Shown piece after piece: positions 1 to 8,280 of a DNA stretch of 40,525 bases. Below the pieces are notes generated by a model. It made no database searches. It saw only the letters and a list, made by a program, of their open reading frames with translations, and was not told the DNA's origin. Position 1 is the stretch's first letter, and each line of letters opens with the position of its first letter. Made by a program: the position numbers and the translations under genes. Source of the stretch: Paenibacillus sp. oral taxon 786 str. D14 (GTDB lineage: Bacteria > Bacillota > Bacilli > Paenibacillales > Paenibacillaceae); NCBI RefSeq assembly GCF_000159955.1, contig NZ_GG695982.1:66001-106525 (forward strand). Direction: 5' to 3'.

Positions 1-1254
1 TTATTTCCCTCTTTTCAGCCTTTAATGGGTGACTTGTGGGCAGGTCTATTTAAAATGAAGCCCGAGTTGCTGGAGGAAGTTCCTGAAGGGCTAGAAATGA
101 ATCATCAGCTTATGGAACGGGTGATGTCAGACGAAGGCTATCAGGAGTTTCGTGAATTTACTCGTCTGGATGATCTGGCCGCTGCACTTGGCACAACAAA
201 GTACAGCGAGACTGTTCTTGGCTGGGTGAAGGAACAAGTGCAAAGGGATCAGAACTTAGCTGATGCACTTCAAAACTACATGAATGGAAAGGCAGGAGCC
301 TCACAGGAAGCGTCAGAGGCGTTATCCTCAGCCTTGAATCAAAATGGCAATGAACTATCTAAGATGTTAGCCAAAGCTGCACAAGAAGCAACAGAAGCCA
401 AGGAGAATGTGAAATCTCTTTTGGGAGGTATGCAGGCAGGAAGCGGTGAGAGTGAGCTGAAAAAGGTTCCGTTGAAAGATCAACTGATTCTGGCCGAAAG
501 GTTGAGTCATGATAAGAAGATGAAGGACATTGCAAAGTGGGCAGGTCGGATGAAGGTGATCGCTAATCAAAAACAGCGTTCCAAACACAAAGATGCTATT
601 AACCGTAATGGGATAAAGCAAGGAAACTCTATAGAACAACTGCTCCCGATGGAACTTGGCACTTATGCTAGCCCAATAACCAAAATGGATTTCTTACGGC
701 GATATGTGGAAGGCCAAACGCTTCAGTACGATACAAAGGGGCCTGAACAGCTTGGTAAGGGGCCAATCATCCTGTGCCTAGATCAATCCGGAAGCATGAG
801 TGGACAAGATACCATTTCCAAAGGATTTGCCCTTGCCTTGATGAGTATTGCCCGTAAGCAAAGAAGAGACTTTGCATGGATTCCATTTTCTTCGCATGCT
901 GCTGCCCCATTAATCTATGAGCGTGGAACAATTGTCGTTCAGGATATGATTCAGCTTGCCACTATTTTTTTAGGTGGAGGAACAAGCTTTGAACCTCCAC
1001 TTAGGGCAGCAAGTCAAGTCATCGAACAGAGCCGCTTTAATCAGGCAGATATTGTTTTTGTGACAGACGGCGAATCTCATGTGAGCGAGCGTTTCCTACA
1101 GTCGTGGAATGAGTTGAAGAGTAAAAAGGGATTTTCAGTCTTGTCTCTGCTACTTGGCAGGGAGTCTATACAAGGGGTGGAAGGCTTTTCAGATCGAATT
1201 GTAAGAGCATCTACTTTTGAAGATGAGTCGGTGTATCAGGCGTTTGAAATATGA
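1..1254 (+). CDS. VWA-domain protein (ViaA/CoxE-like), 5' end outside window
   Basis: The reading frame is open to the left edge, and the first ATG (25) has no ribosome site, so the gene probably starts upstream. The N-terminal half is helical and charged. The C-terminal half is a von Willebrand factor A domain with a MIDAS metal site: D-x-S-x-S (D253, S255, S257 counted from the ATG at 25), then a GGGTSF loop and a VFVTDGES strand. In the ViaA/CoxE group such proteins work with a MoxR/RavA-type AAA+ ATPase, which would be expected just upstream but cannot be seen. A DUF262 gene follows within 60 bp on the same strand. The VWA fold is clear; the cellular role is not. Confidence 0.85.
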   Translation, partial: LFPSFQPLMGDLWAGLFKMKPELLEEVPEGLEMNHQLMERVMSDEGYQEFREFTRLDDLAAALGTTKYSETVLGWVKEQVQRDQNLADALQNYMNGKAGASQEASEALSSALNQNGNELSKMLAKAAQEATEAKENVKSLLGGMQAGSGESELKKVPLKDQLILAERLSHDKKMKDIAKWAGRMKVIANQKQRSKHKDAINRNGIKQGNSIEQLLPMELGTYASPITKMDFLRRYVEGQTLQYDTKGPEQLGKGPIILCLDQSGSMSGQDTISKGFALALMSIARKQRRDFAWIPFSSHAAAPLIYERGTIVVQDMIQLATIFLGGGTSFEPPLRAASQVIEQSRFNQADIVFVTDGESHVSERFLQSWNELKSKKGFSVLSLLLGRESIQGVEGFSDRIVRASTFEDESVYQAFEI

Positions 1255-1312
1255 GAGAGAGCAGGGCAGATCATTTCTGTCCTGTTCTTTATTTTTAGGA
1301 GGGCTACTTATT

Positions 1313-2326
1313 ATGAAAAGATCGAGTATTCAACGTACTACAAAAAGCCTTTTGAATATGCGTGATCGCATCCGCTTCGATCTTCCGTTTCCGCGCAATA
1401 GCGTTTGGAAGAATGATCGCCGTTCGTATCTGGTTGATTCAGTAATTCGGGATCGCTATATTCCAAACATTCTCGTTTGGGATAACGGAGACGGATATAT
1501 CTGGGTCATTGATGGGCGACAACGCCTTGAATCTCTTTTCTTCTTTGCTGACGGTGACTACAAGCTCAGTAAGGGAACAGCTGATTTCAATGGAGAAATC
1601 ATTGCTGGGAAGAAATTTGAAGAACTATCATCTGATACGCAGTTTGAGTTTCTCACATACAACTTCACGGTAACAGAATTTCGAGAATGTACCTTTGAAG
1701 AAGTAGAAGAGATGTTTTATCGAGTGAATCAGTCGGTTCCGTTGACATCAACAGAGAAGACTAGAGTCAAAGTGAGTCCTGCTGTGCGCGAAGCTGTACA
1801 AGAGTTGGGACAGCATTTATTCTTCGAGAAAATTGCTTTTACCAAGGCAGATCGCAATCGGTATGTGGACGAACAGCTAATTTGGCAATTCATTGCTTCA
1901 ACGACAAAACAGGATATTGATTTTGGGGGAGCCAGTCTAAACAAATTTATATCCGGTTTGGATGAGGTTCCAGCCCGTGTTATGGAACTTATTGAACAGA
2001 AAATTGACTATATGGACGCGGCATTCAGAAATTGGGATAAGGAAAAACGTAAAATGCTTAAAAAGGTTCACGTTGGGAGCTTATTTCAGGCAGTGGATTA
2101 TGCTCTGGAACAAAACTGGACAGAAGATCAGTTTGGCGAATGGGCAGAATCATTTCTAATTGTTCGGTACTCTCCTGACAGCCCTTATGGTCAATTATGC
2201 CAAAAAGGGGCGACAAGTAAGCAATTTATTGCGAACCGAGTAAATTACATGGTCAAAGATATGAATCAATTTGTGTTGACCGAAAGTCACTCAGCGCAAC
2301 TCACTTCGTCTATCGGACTGGACTGA
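1313..2326 (+). CDS. DUF262 domain protein (GmrSD N-terminal-like)
   Basis: This 337-residue protein carries the DUF262 signature IDGRQRLESL near residue 64, corresponding to the DGQQR motif of the ParB/sulfiredoxin-like nucleotide-binding fold. The ATG at 1313 is chosen because GGAGG lies 8 to 12 bases upstream; an in-frame ATG at 1217 would overlap the previous gene and has no such site. There is no signal peptide or membrane segment. DUF262 alone forms the N-terminal half of GmrSD-type modification-dependent nucleases, but no C-terminal HNH (DUF1524) motif is visible here, so nuclease activity is not supported. The pairing with the VWA gene suggests co-transcription. Family is confident, function unknown. 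Confidence 0.85.
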   Translation: MKRSSIQRTTKSLLNMRDRIRFDLPFPRNSVWKNDRRSYLVDSVIRDRYIPNILVWDNGDGYIWVIDGRQRLESLFFFADGDYKLSKGTADFNGEIIAGKKFEELSSDTQFEFLTYNFTVTEFRECTFEEVEEMFYRVNQSVPLTSTEKTRVKVSPAVREAVQELGQHLFFEKIAFTKADRNRYVDEQLIWQFIASTTKQDIDFGGASLNKFISGLDEVPARVMELIEQKIDYMDAAFRNWDKEKRKMLKKVHVGSLFQAVDYALEQNWTEDQFGEWAESFLIVRYSPDSPYGQLCQKGATSKQFIANRVNYMVKDMNQFVLTESHSAQLTSSIGLD

Positions 2327-2411
2327 GTTTCCGTGGTGGCTGAGAAGGTTGGTCAAGCAGAAACTACTTTATCCGCCAGAGAAGAAGACGATAAATTGAA
2401 GGGAGTTTATC

Positions 2412-2711
2412 ATGAATCAGAGAGACTGGAATAAGGATATGGAACGAGCTAAGACAGAACCTATTGATGCTGCATTGATATATTGGCTTGAATTCGCAAG
2501 AGAAGAACAAGAGAAACGTGCAGAAGTGGAAATGATTAACTACGATTTAAGACAAGAATATCAGTTAGAAAAAGAACGGGCAGACAAATTGGAAGAACGA
2601 GAAGAGCAACTGATACATTATATAAATCACTCTATAAGAATTATAGATAACATTAAATTTCACTTAAACTTGTTACACTCTACTATTCCCCCTGCTAGAA
2701 AAGTGGATTGA
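2412..2711 (+). CDS. small coiled-coil hypothetical protein
   Basis: A 99-residue soluble protein preceded by AAGGGAG eight bases before the ATG. Residues about 30 to 70 are very rich in Glu, Arg, Lys and Leu with heptad-like spacing, so a coiled coil is likely. No catalytic motif is recognisable. It lies 85 bp after the DUF262 gene on the same strand and before two hairpins, so it may be the last gene of that unit. I do not recognise a family. Confidence 0.6.
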   Translation: MNQRDWNKDMERAKTEPIDAALIYWLEFAREEQEKRAEVEMINYDLRQEYQLEKERADKLEEREEQLIHYINHSIRIIDNIKFHLNLLHSTIPPARKVD

Positions 2712-2825
2712 GTTAATTGAAAACTTGGGCGTCGGAGTTTAATCTTCGACGTCCGTTAATTTATCTTGCTATCGACGAGGCCACTGAAAAACTTGCATTT
2801 TTCTTTTCGATGAAAAAAAGCAAAG

Positions 2826-2875
2826 AAAAAGAGCATCTACTCCCAATTTTTAAGGGAGTAGATGCTTTTCTTTTT
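2826..2875. terminator. strong bidirectional intrinsic terminator
   Basis: A perfect 13-bp stem (AGCATCTACTCCC with its complement, 2832-2844 and 2854-2866) is flanked by an A-rich run upstream and a T-rich run downstream. This is the form of a terminator working in both directions. It ends the VWA/DUF262 unit. Confidence 0.85.
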
Positions 2876-2942
2876 GGGTCAATTATCGTCGGAATTTATC
2901 TAAGCAGTCTCTTCGAAGGCTGTTTTTCACCTTTAATTAACT

Positions 2943-2982
2943 CCACAATACTCATGATGGTTCTCCATCATGGGTATTGTGG
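2943..2982. repeat. 18-bp inverted repeat (hairpin)
   Basis: Arms at 2943-2960 and 2965-2982 pair over 18 bp with a single mismatch around a 4-base TTCT loop. No T run follows, so it is not a standard terminator. It could be a palindromic repeat element, a processing site or a remnant of a mobile element end. Confidence 0.6.
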
Positions 2983-3032
2983 TATAGAAAAATGAGTTGG
3001 AATCAACACCACAATATACATGAAAGGAGTGC

Positions 3033-3116
3033 GTGAACAAGGCCATGCTTGCGATGGAAAGAATTGATCTGGAAGCCTTGGAGAAGGCGAGGAGTGGACT
3101 TTATGACGGACAATGA
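3033..3116 (+). CDS. possible 27-residue small ORF
   Basis: A GTG-started frame of 27 codons begins three bases after GAAAGGAGT, a good but closely spaced ribosome site, and ends 46 bp before the GLUG-protein start. The peptide is acidic and helical in character (ends GLYDGQ). It might be a leader peptide or the remnant of a longer gene; I do not recognise it. Confidence 0.25.
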   Translation: MNKAMLAMERIDLEALEKARSGLYDGQ

Positions 3117-3162
3117 TGTGGAACTTGCGGTCTCCGCACATTAGAAAGGAAGTGAAAGGAAA

Positions 3163-5106
3163 ATGAGACCGTTTAAATCATCCGTTCTGTTGGCGGCGTT
3201 AGTTCTTTTTTTCGGATGGACCTGGACACAACTGTTTGGGAATGTCGGCATATTGGTTCAGGCCGCCGATGACGGTGCATTCGCGCCGTTAAGCAGTGAT
3301 TTTGCCGGCGGCTCAGGCACGGAAGAAGCCCCGTATATTATCGAAACCGCTGAACAGCTGAACAAAGTGAGAGATTATCTGGATGCCCATTTCAAATTGG
3401 GAGCCGATATTAATCTTTCAACTTACAGTTCCGGAGAAGGATGGTTGCCAATCGCAACGGAATACTCTTCTCCTTTTACCGGAACATTTGATGGCAACGG
3501 CTATCAAATTACAGGTTTAAAGATCAACCGTGAAGATGAGAACTACCAATCTTTGTTTGGAGTAACGTCAGAAACGGCTGTCATCCGGAATGTCCATCTC
3601 GAGGTCGTGGAGATCAAGGGGTATGATTACATCGGCGGGTTAGTAGGGTATAGCTACGGGATAATTGAAAACAGTACGGTAACGGGAACCCTTATTCGAG
3701 GAGAAATGAAGGTTGGCGGGTTAGCCGGTATTGTTAGAAATGACGTGATCGGGTCATCCGCCCATATCGAAGTTGTCGGAGAGCGTGAAGTCGGGGGTCT
3801 GGCAGGTCTATTTAGGGGTTCGACTGGTAAAAAGATTACGATTCGCGATTCATTTGCAACTGGTGACGTTGCGGGCATAAATAATCTTGTAGGTGGTTTA
3901 GTTGGCATAATTTCATCGGGAAATATAGGAAGTGTCAATGAAATCACGAATTCATATGCGACTGGGGAGGTTAATGGAGACCAGCTTGTAGGTGGATTTG
4001 TTGGTAAAGCTGAAGCCCTTCCATCTGGTGTGGTCAGAATTAAGAACTCCTATGCGACAGGGAATGTCAACGGTAAGCAATACGTGGGTGGTTTGATCGG
4101 ATTTAATGTTACAAATGGTTACGATTCGCCAATAAGTTCAGTGATAGAAGTTGAGCATTGTTACGCGACAGGCAAGGTAACAGGTCATTCTGAGACTGGC
4201 GGGCTGGTCGGGGCGAATAATGAATATGAAGAAAGAGGAAATATCATTGAGGTCGCCGGCAGCTACTGGTTGACCGATAGCTATACGGATGGTGAACTCC
4301 CTGACAATGGAATCGGAATACCTGTGGAAGAGGCGGATCTCCGCGATCCGGAAACATTTAAGGATTGGGATCTCACAGAGGGCTGGTACCAGTACGACGG
4401 ACATCGGCCATTTCTCCAATGGCAAAACCCGCTCATCTCCTGGGCTGCGTCCATTGCAAACGATCAGTTGAACCTTGACGACAAGACCCACATTACCGTG
4501 AATACGGAACATCAAAACGGGGATCGCTACAATGCGACAACAACCGCCAGGTATAGCGTTGATCCGGATGACCCCGAAATTGTGCGTGTTGATCCTAACG
4601 GGGAGGTCAGCACCGTCAAAGGCGGCAAAGCGACGATCACCGTCTCCTTATTCGACAAGTCCGAGACTCTCGACATCGTCGTGGACAGCGGAAATCCGGA
4701 ACCGCCGACGATCACCCTTCATCCCGACGGCTGGACCAATGCTGCCAAAGTGGAAGTGGCGATCGACCACAGCGCCGCTAACCCAAGGCAGACAGATGTT
4801 CACACGATTCGTGTGAAAGTCGGTGACAAGGAGTGGGAGGATCGTGCATTTAACGGTACACCTATCCGCTTAGAGGTGACGGAAGAAGGGCAAACGAAGA
4901 TCCAGGCGCAAGCGATGGATGACATCGGCAATAAGAGTACGATCGTTGAGCGGACCGTGAAGATCAGCAGAAGCGGCCTGAAGCTGGATGTGGATTTGTA
5001 TTTTACCGATAATGACACATTACCGCTCTTACGTTCAATTAACCCTGAATTTATGGAAAGTCAAAAACTATCCAGAAGCCGTTCATTATGCCCAAGAGAG
5101 CCTTAA
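3163..5106 (+). CDS. secreted GLUG-repeat protein with Ig-like C-terminal domains, 3' end broken
   Basis: The 647-residue product starts behind AAGGAAGTGAAAGGAAA and has a signal peptide (about residues 1-35, cut near VQAA). Residues about 160 to 380 contain repeated GLUG motifs of the form VGGLVG or TGGLVG followed by SYATG-like strands, a beta-helix repeat common in surface adhesins. Residues about 430 to 510 form a BIG2-like Ig domain (EIVRVDPNGEVSTVKGGKAT), and about 515 to 610 a second bacterial Ig-like domain. The last 30 or so residues read, out of frame, the coding sequence of a TPR protein, so the natural C-terminus (perhaps an anchor) appears lost. Adhesion or carbohydrate contact at the cell surface is an inference from repeat type. 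Confidence 0.8.
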   Translation: MRPFKSSVLLAALVLFFGWTWTQLFGNVGILVQAADDGAFAPLSSDFAGGSGTEEAPYIIETAEQLNKVRDYLDAHFKLGADINLSTYSSGEGWLPIATEYSSPFTGTFDGNGYQITGLKINREDENYQSLFGVTSETAVIRNVHLEVVEIKGYDYIGGLVGYSYGIIENSTVTGTLIRGEMKVGGLAGIVRNDVIGSSAHIEVVGEREVGGLAGLFRGSTGKKITIRDSFATGDVAGINNLVGGLVGIISSGNIGSVNEITNSYATGEVNGDQLVGGFVGKAEALPSGVVRIKNSYATGNVNGKQYVGGLIGFNVTNGYDSPISSVIEVEHCYATGKVTGHSETGGLVGANNEYEERGNIIEVAGSYWLTDSYTDGELPDNGIGIPVEEADLRDPETFKDWDLTEGWYQYDGHRPFLQWQNPLISWAASIANDQLNLDDKTHITVNTEHQNGDRYNATTTARYSVDPDDPEIVRVDPNGEVSTVKGGKATITVSLFDKSETLDIVVDSGNPEPPTITLHPDGWTNAAKVEVAIDHSAANPRQTDVHTIRVKVGDKEWEDRAFNGTPIRLEVTEEGQTKIQAQAMDDIGNKSTIVERTVKISRSGLKLDVDLYFTDNDTLPLLRSINPEFMESQKLSRSRSLCPREP

Positions 5107-6151
5107 CTTCGCGCCGGATCACCCTGAAGTTCTGGCCTATAGCTATTCTTTAGTCGCCCAAGCTTATGAGAAAGTGAACGACTACCCAGCAGCGCTGCAC
5201 GCTATGAACCAGGCCCTTCATCACAGCCATCAATCCGATTATACATATGCAAAAGCAAGATATTATGCGCTATTACAAGATGTGGCTTCAGCCATGTCCG
5301 AATTGAAAAAGGCCATCGAACTCAATCCGATGTATTTTGCCATTTCCTTGATGGACAGCGCCTTTCATCCGTACCACCAAGAGCGTGAGAAGCTGCTGAC
5401 CTCACTCAAAACCGCATTAGAATCGAAACTCAATCAAGCGATCTCCCAAATGGAAGCCGTTCAATTTCACAGATATACTCACTCCAAGTGGTCGGAGGGG
5501 GAATTGGAATACAACGGTTTTGATAATTCCATCATCGATTATAGGTACAAGCATTTGCATCCGGACTTTAAGCAATATCGTTTTGTTTATGTTGGCGGAG
5601 TTGAAGGGAAGCGTATCCCTTATTCGTATAATCGTCTCGTAGGGGAATTCCATGAACACTACACCCAATTATATGAACTCTATATGAAAAAGCTCCCCGT
5701 GATTAAGCAATTCAAAAGCTTAAACACCTATGTGGACTTTACTACATCCTATAAGGAATTTACTCTTTTCCAAACCGAATTCAATCGTTTGGTCGTAGGG
5801 TTAACCGCTTTGGTGAATCGATTTAAAGAAAAATCGGCAACCACGCAACAGATCTTTAAAGAGAATCTGGACTTAGCTTTGGAAATCTCTGCGGCAATGA
5901 AAAAAAGACTGAAACAAGAGAAGGGGAAAAAGGTATTTAATCTATTGGGGGTAGTAGGCGCGATCTTGCTCCCTATGAAAATCCAGCATGATCATATGGC
6001 GGAGAGCTGTTTGGAAAAGCTATACCAACGGGTGAAAAAGGTGACGGCGGAAGCGCGACGAAATGTTGAACTTGAAGGAAAGCACACTTTAGCGATCCAA
6101 CGTTTTGCGGAGGAAGTACTGATTCAGAAGCCGCTCCCGAATATTTTATAG
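4988..6151 (+). CDS. TPR protein, 5' end missing
   Basis: From about 5030 the frame encodes tetratricopeptide repeats: an NYPEAVHYAQESLNFAPDHPE unit, then one with YEKVNDYPAALHAMNQAL and a third with DVASAMSELKKAIELNP. A long helical, Lys-rich C-terminal region follows, with a weakly hydrophobic patch near residue 320. The first residues from the nominal ATG at 4988 do not resemble a TPR protein, there is no ribosome site, and the segment overlaps the GLUG gene by 119 bp in another frame. I conclude that the true N-terminus was removed when the two genes were joined, near 5010-5040. It is probably not expressed as a normal protein. Partners are unknown. Confidence 0.65.
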   Translation: MWICILPIMTHYRSYVQLTLNLWKVKNYPEAVHYAQESLNFAPDHPEVLAYSYSLVAQAYEKVNDYPAALHAMNQALHHSHQSDYTYAKARYYALLQDVASAMSELKKAIELNPMYFAISLMDSAFHPYHQEREKLLTSLKTALESKLNQAISQMEAVQFHRYTHSKWSEGELEYNGFDNSIIDYRYKHLHPDFKQYRFVYVGGVEGKRIPYSYNRLVGEFHEHYTQLYELYMKKLPVIKQFKSLNTYVDFTTSYKEFTLFQTEFNRLVVGLTALVNRFKEKSATTQQIFKENLDLALEISAAMKKRLKQEKGKKVFNLLGVVGAILLPMKIQHDHMAESCLEKLYQRVKKVTAEARRNVELEGKHTLAIQRFAEEVLIQKPLPNIL

Positions 6152-6214
6152 AAACCAATTTCATATAACCTGTAAATCATCGCAATAAGTTCACAACATT
6201 TTATTGTTAAGATG

Positions 6215-6266
6215 GGTTCAGCCCTTCGGTAAGGAGGAGCATGAGTTATTCTAAAGGAGCTGAACC
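6215..6266 (+). promoter_or_regulatory. inverted repeat enclosing the ribosome site of the next gene
   Basis: GGTTCAGC (6215-6222) is repeated inverted as GCTGAACC (6259-6266), which lies between the AAGGAG ribosome site (6253-6258) and the ATG at 6270. Pairing in the mRNA could limit ribosome access. A second AAGGAGGAG followed by ATG sits in the loop (6231-6243) but opens no useful frame. Confidence 0.35.
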
Positions 6267-6269
6267 ATC

Positions 6270-6656
6270 ATGAAGAACGTGAATATACCTTTTGTCCTTG
6301 CCCTAGCCTCGTTGGCGCTGGTTCGACCTTTAATGAGTATGTTGGGTTTACTTGAAGCTATCGGGCAACCTTTTGGGAGCATTTCGGTTACTGTATTTAT
6401 TTCGATCCTATGGATTGGGATCGTCGTTCTGTCCCGTGTTGCACACCCTGTCAAAACGCTTCTGTATACAGGAATCACCTACGGAGTCTATGCCATATTG
6501 CTTAGTGCGATTCTCTCTCCCATTCTGGAAGGGCAGCTTCAAGGGCCAATCACCAATCCGTTTGCGATCGTGAGTGTACTCTTAACAAATGCATTGTGGG
6601 GGCTCGTCGCTGGAGGGATTGCAACCTTGCTGCAACAAGCTTTAAGGGTAAAATAA
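6270..6656 (+). CDS. small integral membrane protein, unknown function
   Basis: A 128-residue, highly hydrophobic protein with about four predicted membrane segments (near residues 5-28, 36-55, 65-85 and 100-122) and few charges. AAGGAG lies 11 bases before the ATG. Near the fourth segment it has a Gly/Ala-rich stretch (WGLVAGGIATLLQQ). It stands alone between the broken TPR gene and a terminator. I do not recognise a transport or enzymatic motif. Confidence 0.7.
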   Translation: MKNVNIPFVLALASLALVRPLMSMLGLLEAIGQPFGSISVTVFISILWIGIVVLSRVAHPVKTLLYTGITYGVYAILLSAILSPILEGQLQGPITNPFAIVSVLLTNALWGLVAGGIATLLQQALRVK

Positions 6657-6664
6657 GCACAGTT

Positions 6665-6691
6665 AAGAGGGGCCGCAAGCCCCTCTTTTTC
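6665..6691. terminator. intrinsic terminator between convergent genes
   Basis: AAGAGGGGC (6665-6673) pairs with GCCCCTCTT (6679-6687) around a short loop, followed by a T run. It lies between the membrane-protein gene and the convergent XRE pseudogene and can serve the former directly. Confidence 0.85.
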
Positions 6692-6692
6692 G

Positions 6693-7102
6693 CTAGTCTA
6701 GGGAACCCATCTTCTGGGCAATTAATTTCGTCATGGCATGTTTGTGGGGAATCCCTGAGGAATGGCAGTCGAATACAACTTCTGAGCTGTCTTTGATCAG
6801 CCAATTGTGGTAGTGGGAGAGCAGTTCACCCGAGTACCACTTGTAGGCGTTGGGCTCTTTCTCAGGGGGCGGGGCGATAAACGGTTTATGGACAAACACG
6901 TTCAAGACGTGCAGGCCGTTTTCGTTCGTAAATTGCTTATAGTTTTCAAAGATATGTCCGGCATTGTCTGGGCATTTTCCCATTTGGATATGGCTTGAAA
7001 AGAAACCCCGAGGATTTGCGCCAGTTCTTCTTGCGTCAGCCTCTTTTCTTTGCGGTAGATACTTATGTTTCTCGCCAATTGTTCCTTCATGCTTGTATTC
7101 AC
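6693..7102 (-). pseudogene. XRE-family regulator, decayed by internal deletion and frameshift
   Basis: Reading on the minus strand from 7102, the first 50 or so codons give an intact Cro/CI-type helix-turn-helix (RKEKRLTQEELAQILGVS, then AISKWE and TMPDIS). This frame then stops at TGA near 6905. The neighbouring frame continues without interruption from about 6960 to a stop at 6693 and encodes a plausible C-terminal segment (FENYKQFTNENG to KLIAQKMGSLD). Intact relatives normally continue after TMPDIS with a leucine-rich helix that is missing here, so part of the gene was deleted and the frame lost. GTG at 7102 or ATG at 7090 could be the original start; both follow AAGGAG. Confidence 0.75.
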
Positions 7103-7413
7103 GCTCCTTCATGTATCCCCATTGTAGGGGGCGCGCCTTGGAATGAACAATAACTTCCTATTTGAATTTTTCACAGATTCAACTACCAGTTGAGAAGAAA
7201 TAAGTATAGTTAACGTTGCGTTTTTATGAATCGTTTTTTATCAGTTATTTAGTCCTTAAGTACTATTGGAATTATTTGTATCCTTTTGTATGATCGAAAT
7301 GTAATATATTTCTTTTATTAATTAATATATGTAAAAATAGAATATAAAGCGGTTACAAGTTTGTGGCTCATATCCGGAGTGAGTCGCAAATTATAATACT
7401 AGGAGGTATCCAA
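7103..7413. other. AT-rich intergenic region with weak cre-like site
   Basis: This is the 311-bp upstream region of the secreted CBM protein, AT-rich after 7150. A cre-like sequence (7344-7357, ATAAAGCGGTTACA) matches 12 of 14 positions of the CcpA consensus, differing at the first two. No clear -35/-10 pair could be assigned. Confidence 0.4.
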
Positions 7414-8280
7414 ATGATTCGTAGAAAGGTGTCTATTAAAGCTGCTTCACTTCTAGTTGCTTTAGCCGTATTCCTATCTACATTTCTCGCAGTTCTTCCA
7501 GCGAGTGCAGCCTCCAGAGGAGCATGGGCTCCTAATACTTCCTATGCCGTCAACGATACTGTAACTTATAACGGAAGTACTTATACTTGTATTCAAGCGC
7601 ATACTTCCCTTGTTGGTTGGGAACCGCCAGTTGTTCCTGCTCTATGGTCGTTAAGCAGCGGCGGCGGTGGCGGCGGAGGAACTACACCATCCGATCCACC
7701 AACTAACCCGCCTACTACAGTAACTAAGCCAGCGGAGGTTCCAAGCCGCATCTGGACCTATGTCATGAATGCAGACAATGCCTATGGTAAAGGCGGGGAT
7801 TTTGCCTTATTGCTCAGTGCCGTCATCAAGAAGGAAAGCTACTTTGGGGATGGATTGTCGGGCAGCCCTTCAGCCGGTGACGGATTGATGCAGGTTGAAC
7901 CTAACACGCGGAATGCGTATTTGTCTCAATTTAGTGCAAAATATGGGCATGCCTATAATCACAGCAGTGAACAGGATCAGGTATATATGGGCGCACTGAT
8001 TTTGAATGAGAAGATTGTTAGATTCGGTAACATCTATAACGGCTTATTACACTATAACGGCGGAGATAACTGGTATCCGGGAGCTACAGATTCTTATGGC
8101 CGATCAATTCTGGCCGATCAATACGCAAATGCGGTAGCCGCCGGGTGCGGGAGAGATCTGGAGATCACGGGGACAAAATGGACTATAAGGCCGGACAGGA
8201 GCTTAGCTCTTGTCCGGACTTATTTTCTTTTTATAAACTTCCCGTTGACGATCGAACGACAAAATCGCAAGCCAGATTGA
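7414..8280 (+). CDS. secreted CBM5/12 plus lysozyme-like (transglycosylase SLT-type) protein
   Basis: The ATG at 7414 is chosen because AGGAGG stands seven bases upstream. The product has a signal peptide (cut after ASA, about residue 33), a CBM5/12 chitin-binding module at about 34-79 (WAPNTSYAVNDTVTYNG with conserved aromatic residues), a Gly-run and Pro/Thr linker to about 110, and a lysozyme-like domain with the probable catalytic Glu in IKKESYFGD and a downstream GDGLMQVEP motif. It probably attacks peptidoglycan or a chitin-like polymer outside the cell. The last 35 or so codons read through a terminator hairpin and 50 bp into the convergent LacI gene, so the 3' end may be frameshifted. 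Confidence 0.75.
   Translation: MIRRKVSIKAASLLVALAVFLSTFLAVLPASAASRGAWAPNTSYAVNDTVTYNGSTYTCIQAHTSLVGWEPPVVPALWSLSSGGGGGGGTTPSDPPTNPPTTVTKPAEVPSRIWTYVMNADNAYGKGGDFALLLSAVIKKESYFGDGLSGSPSAGDGLMQVEPNTRNAYLSQFSAKYGHAYNHSSEQDQVYMGALILNEKIVRFGNIYNGLLHYNGGDNWYPGATDSYGRSILADQYANAVAAGCGRDLEITGTKWTIRPDRSLALVRTYFLFINFPLTIERQNRKPD
8191..8232. terminator. intrinsic terminator inside the nominal 3' end of the CBM gene
   Basis: An 11-bp stem (8191-8201 with 8207-8217, one G-T pair) with a CTTAG loop is followed by a T-rich run. It lies exactly between the expected ends of the convergent CBM and LacI genes. Confidence 0.8.

Larger units (their letters stand above)
2712..3162. other. intergenic region with three hairpins and a tiny ORF
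   Basis: This 451-bp stretch has no convincing normal-sized gene. An open frame at 2717-2995 exists only because it reads through a terminator. In order it holds a 9-bp hairpin with wobble pairs (2728-2753), a strong terminator (2826-2875), an 18-bp inverted repeat (2943-2982) and a possible 27-codon ORF (3033-3116). Confidence 0.6.

Noticed and set aside
2717..2995. 92-codon ORF on the plus strand
   Set aside because: It starts with TTG without a good ribosome site and reads straight through a strong terminator hairpin; composition is not protein-like.
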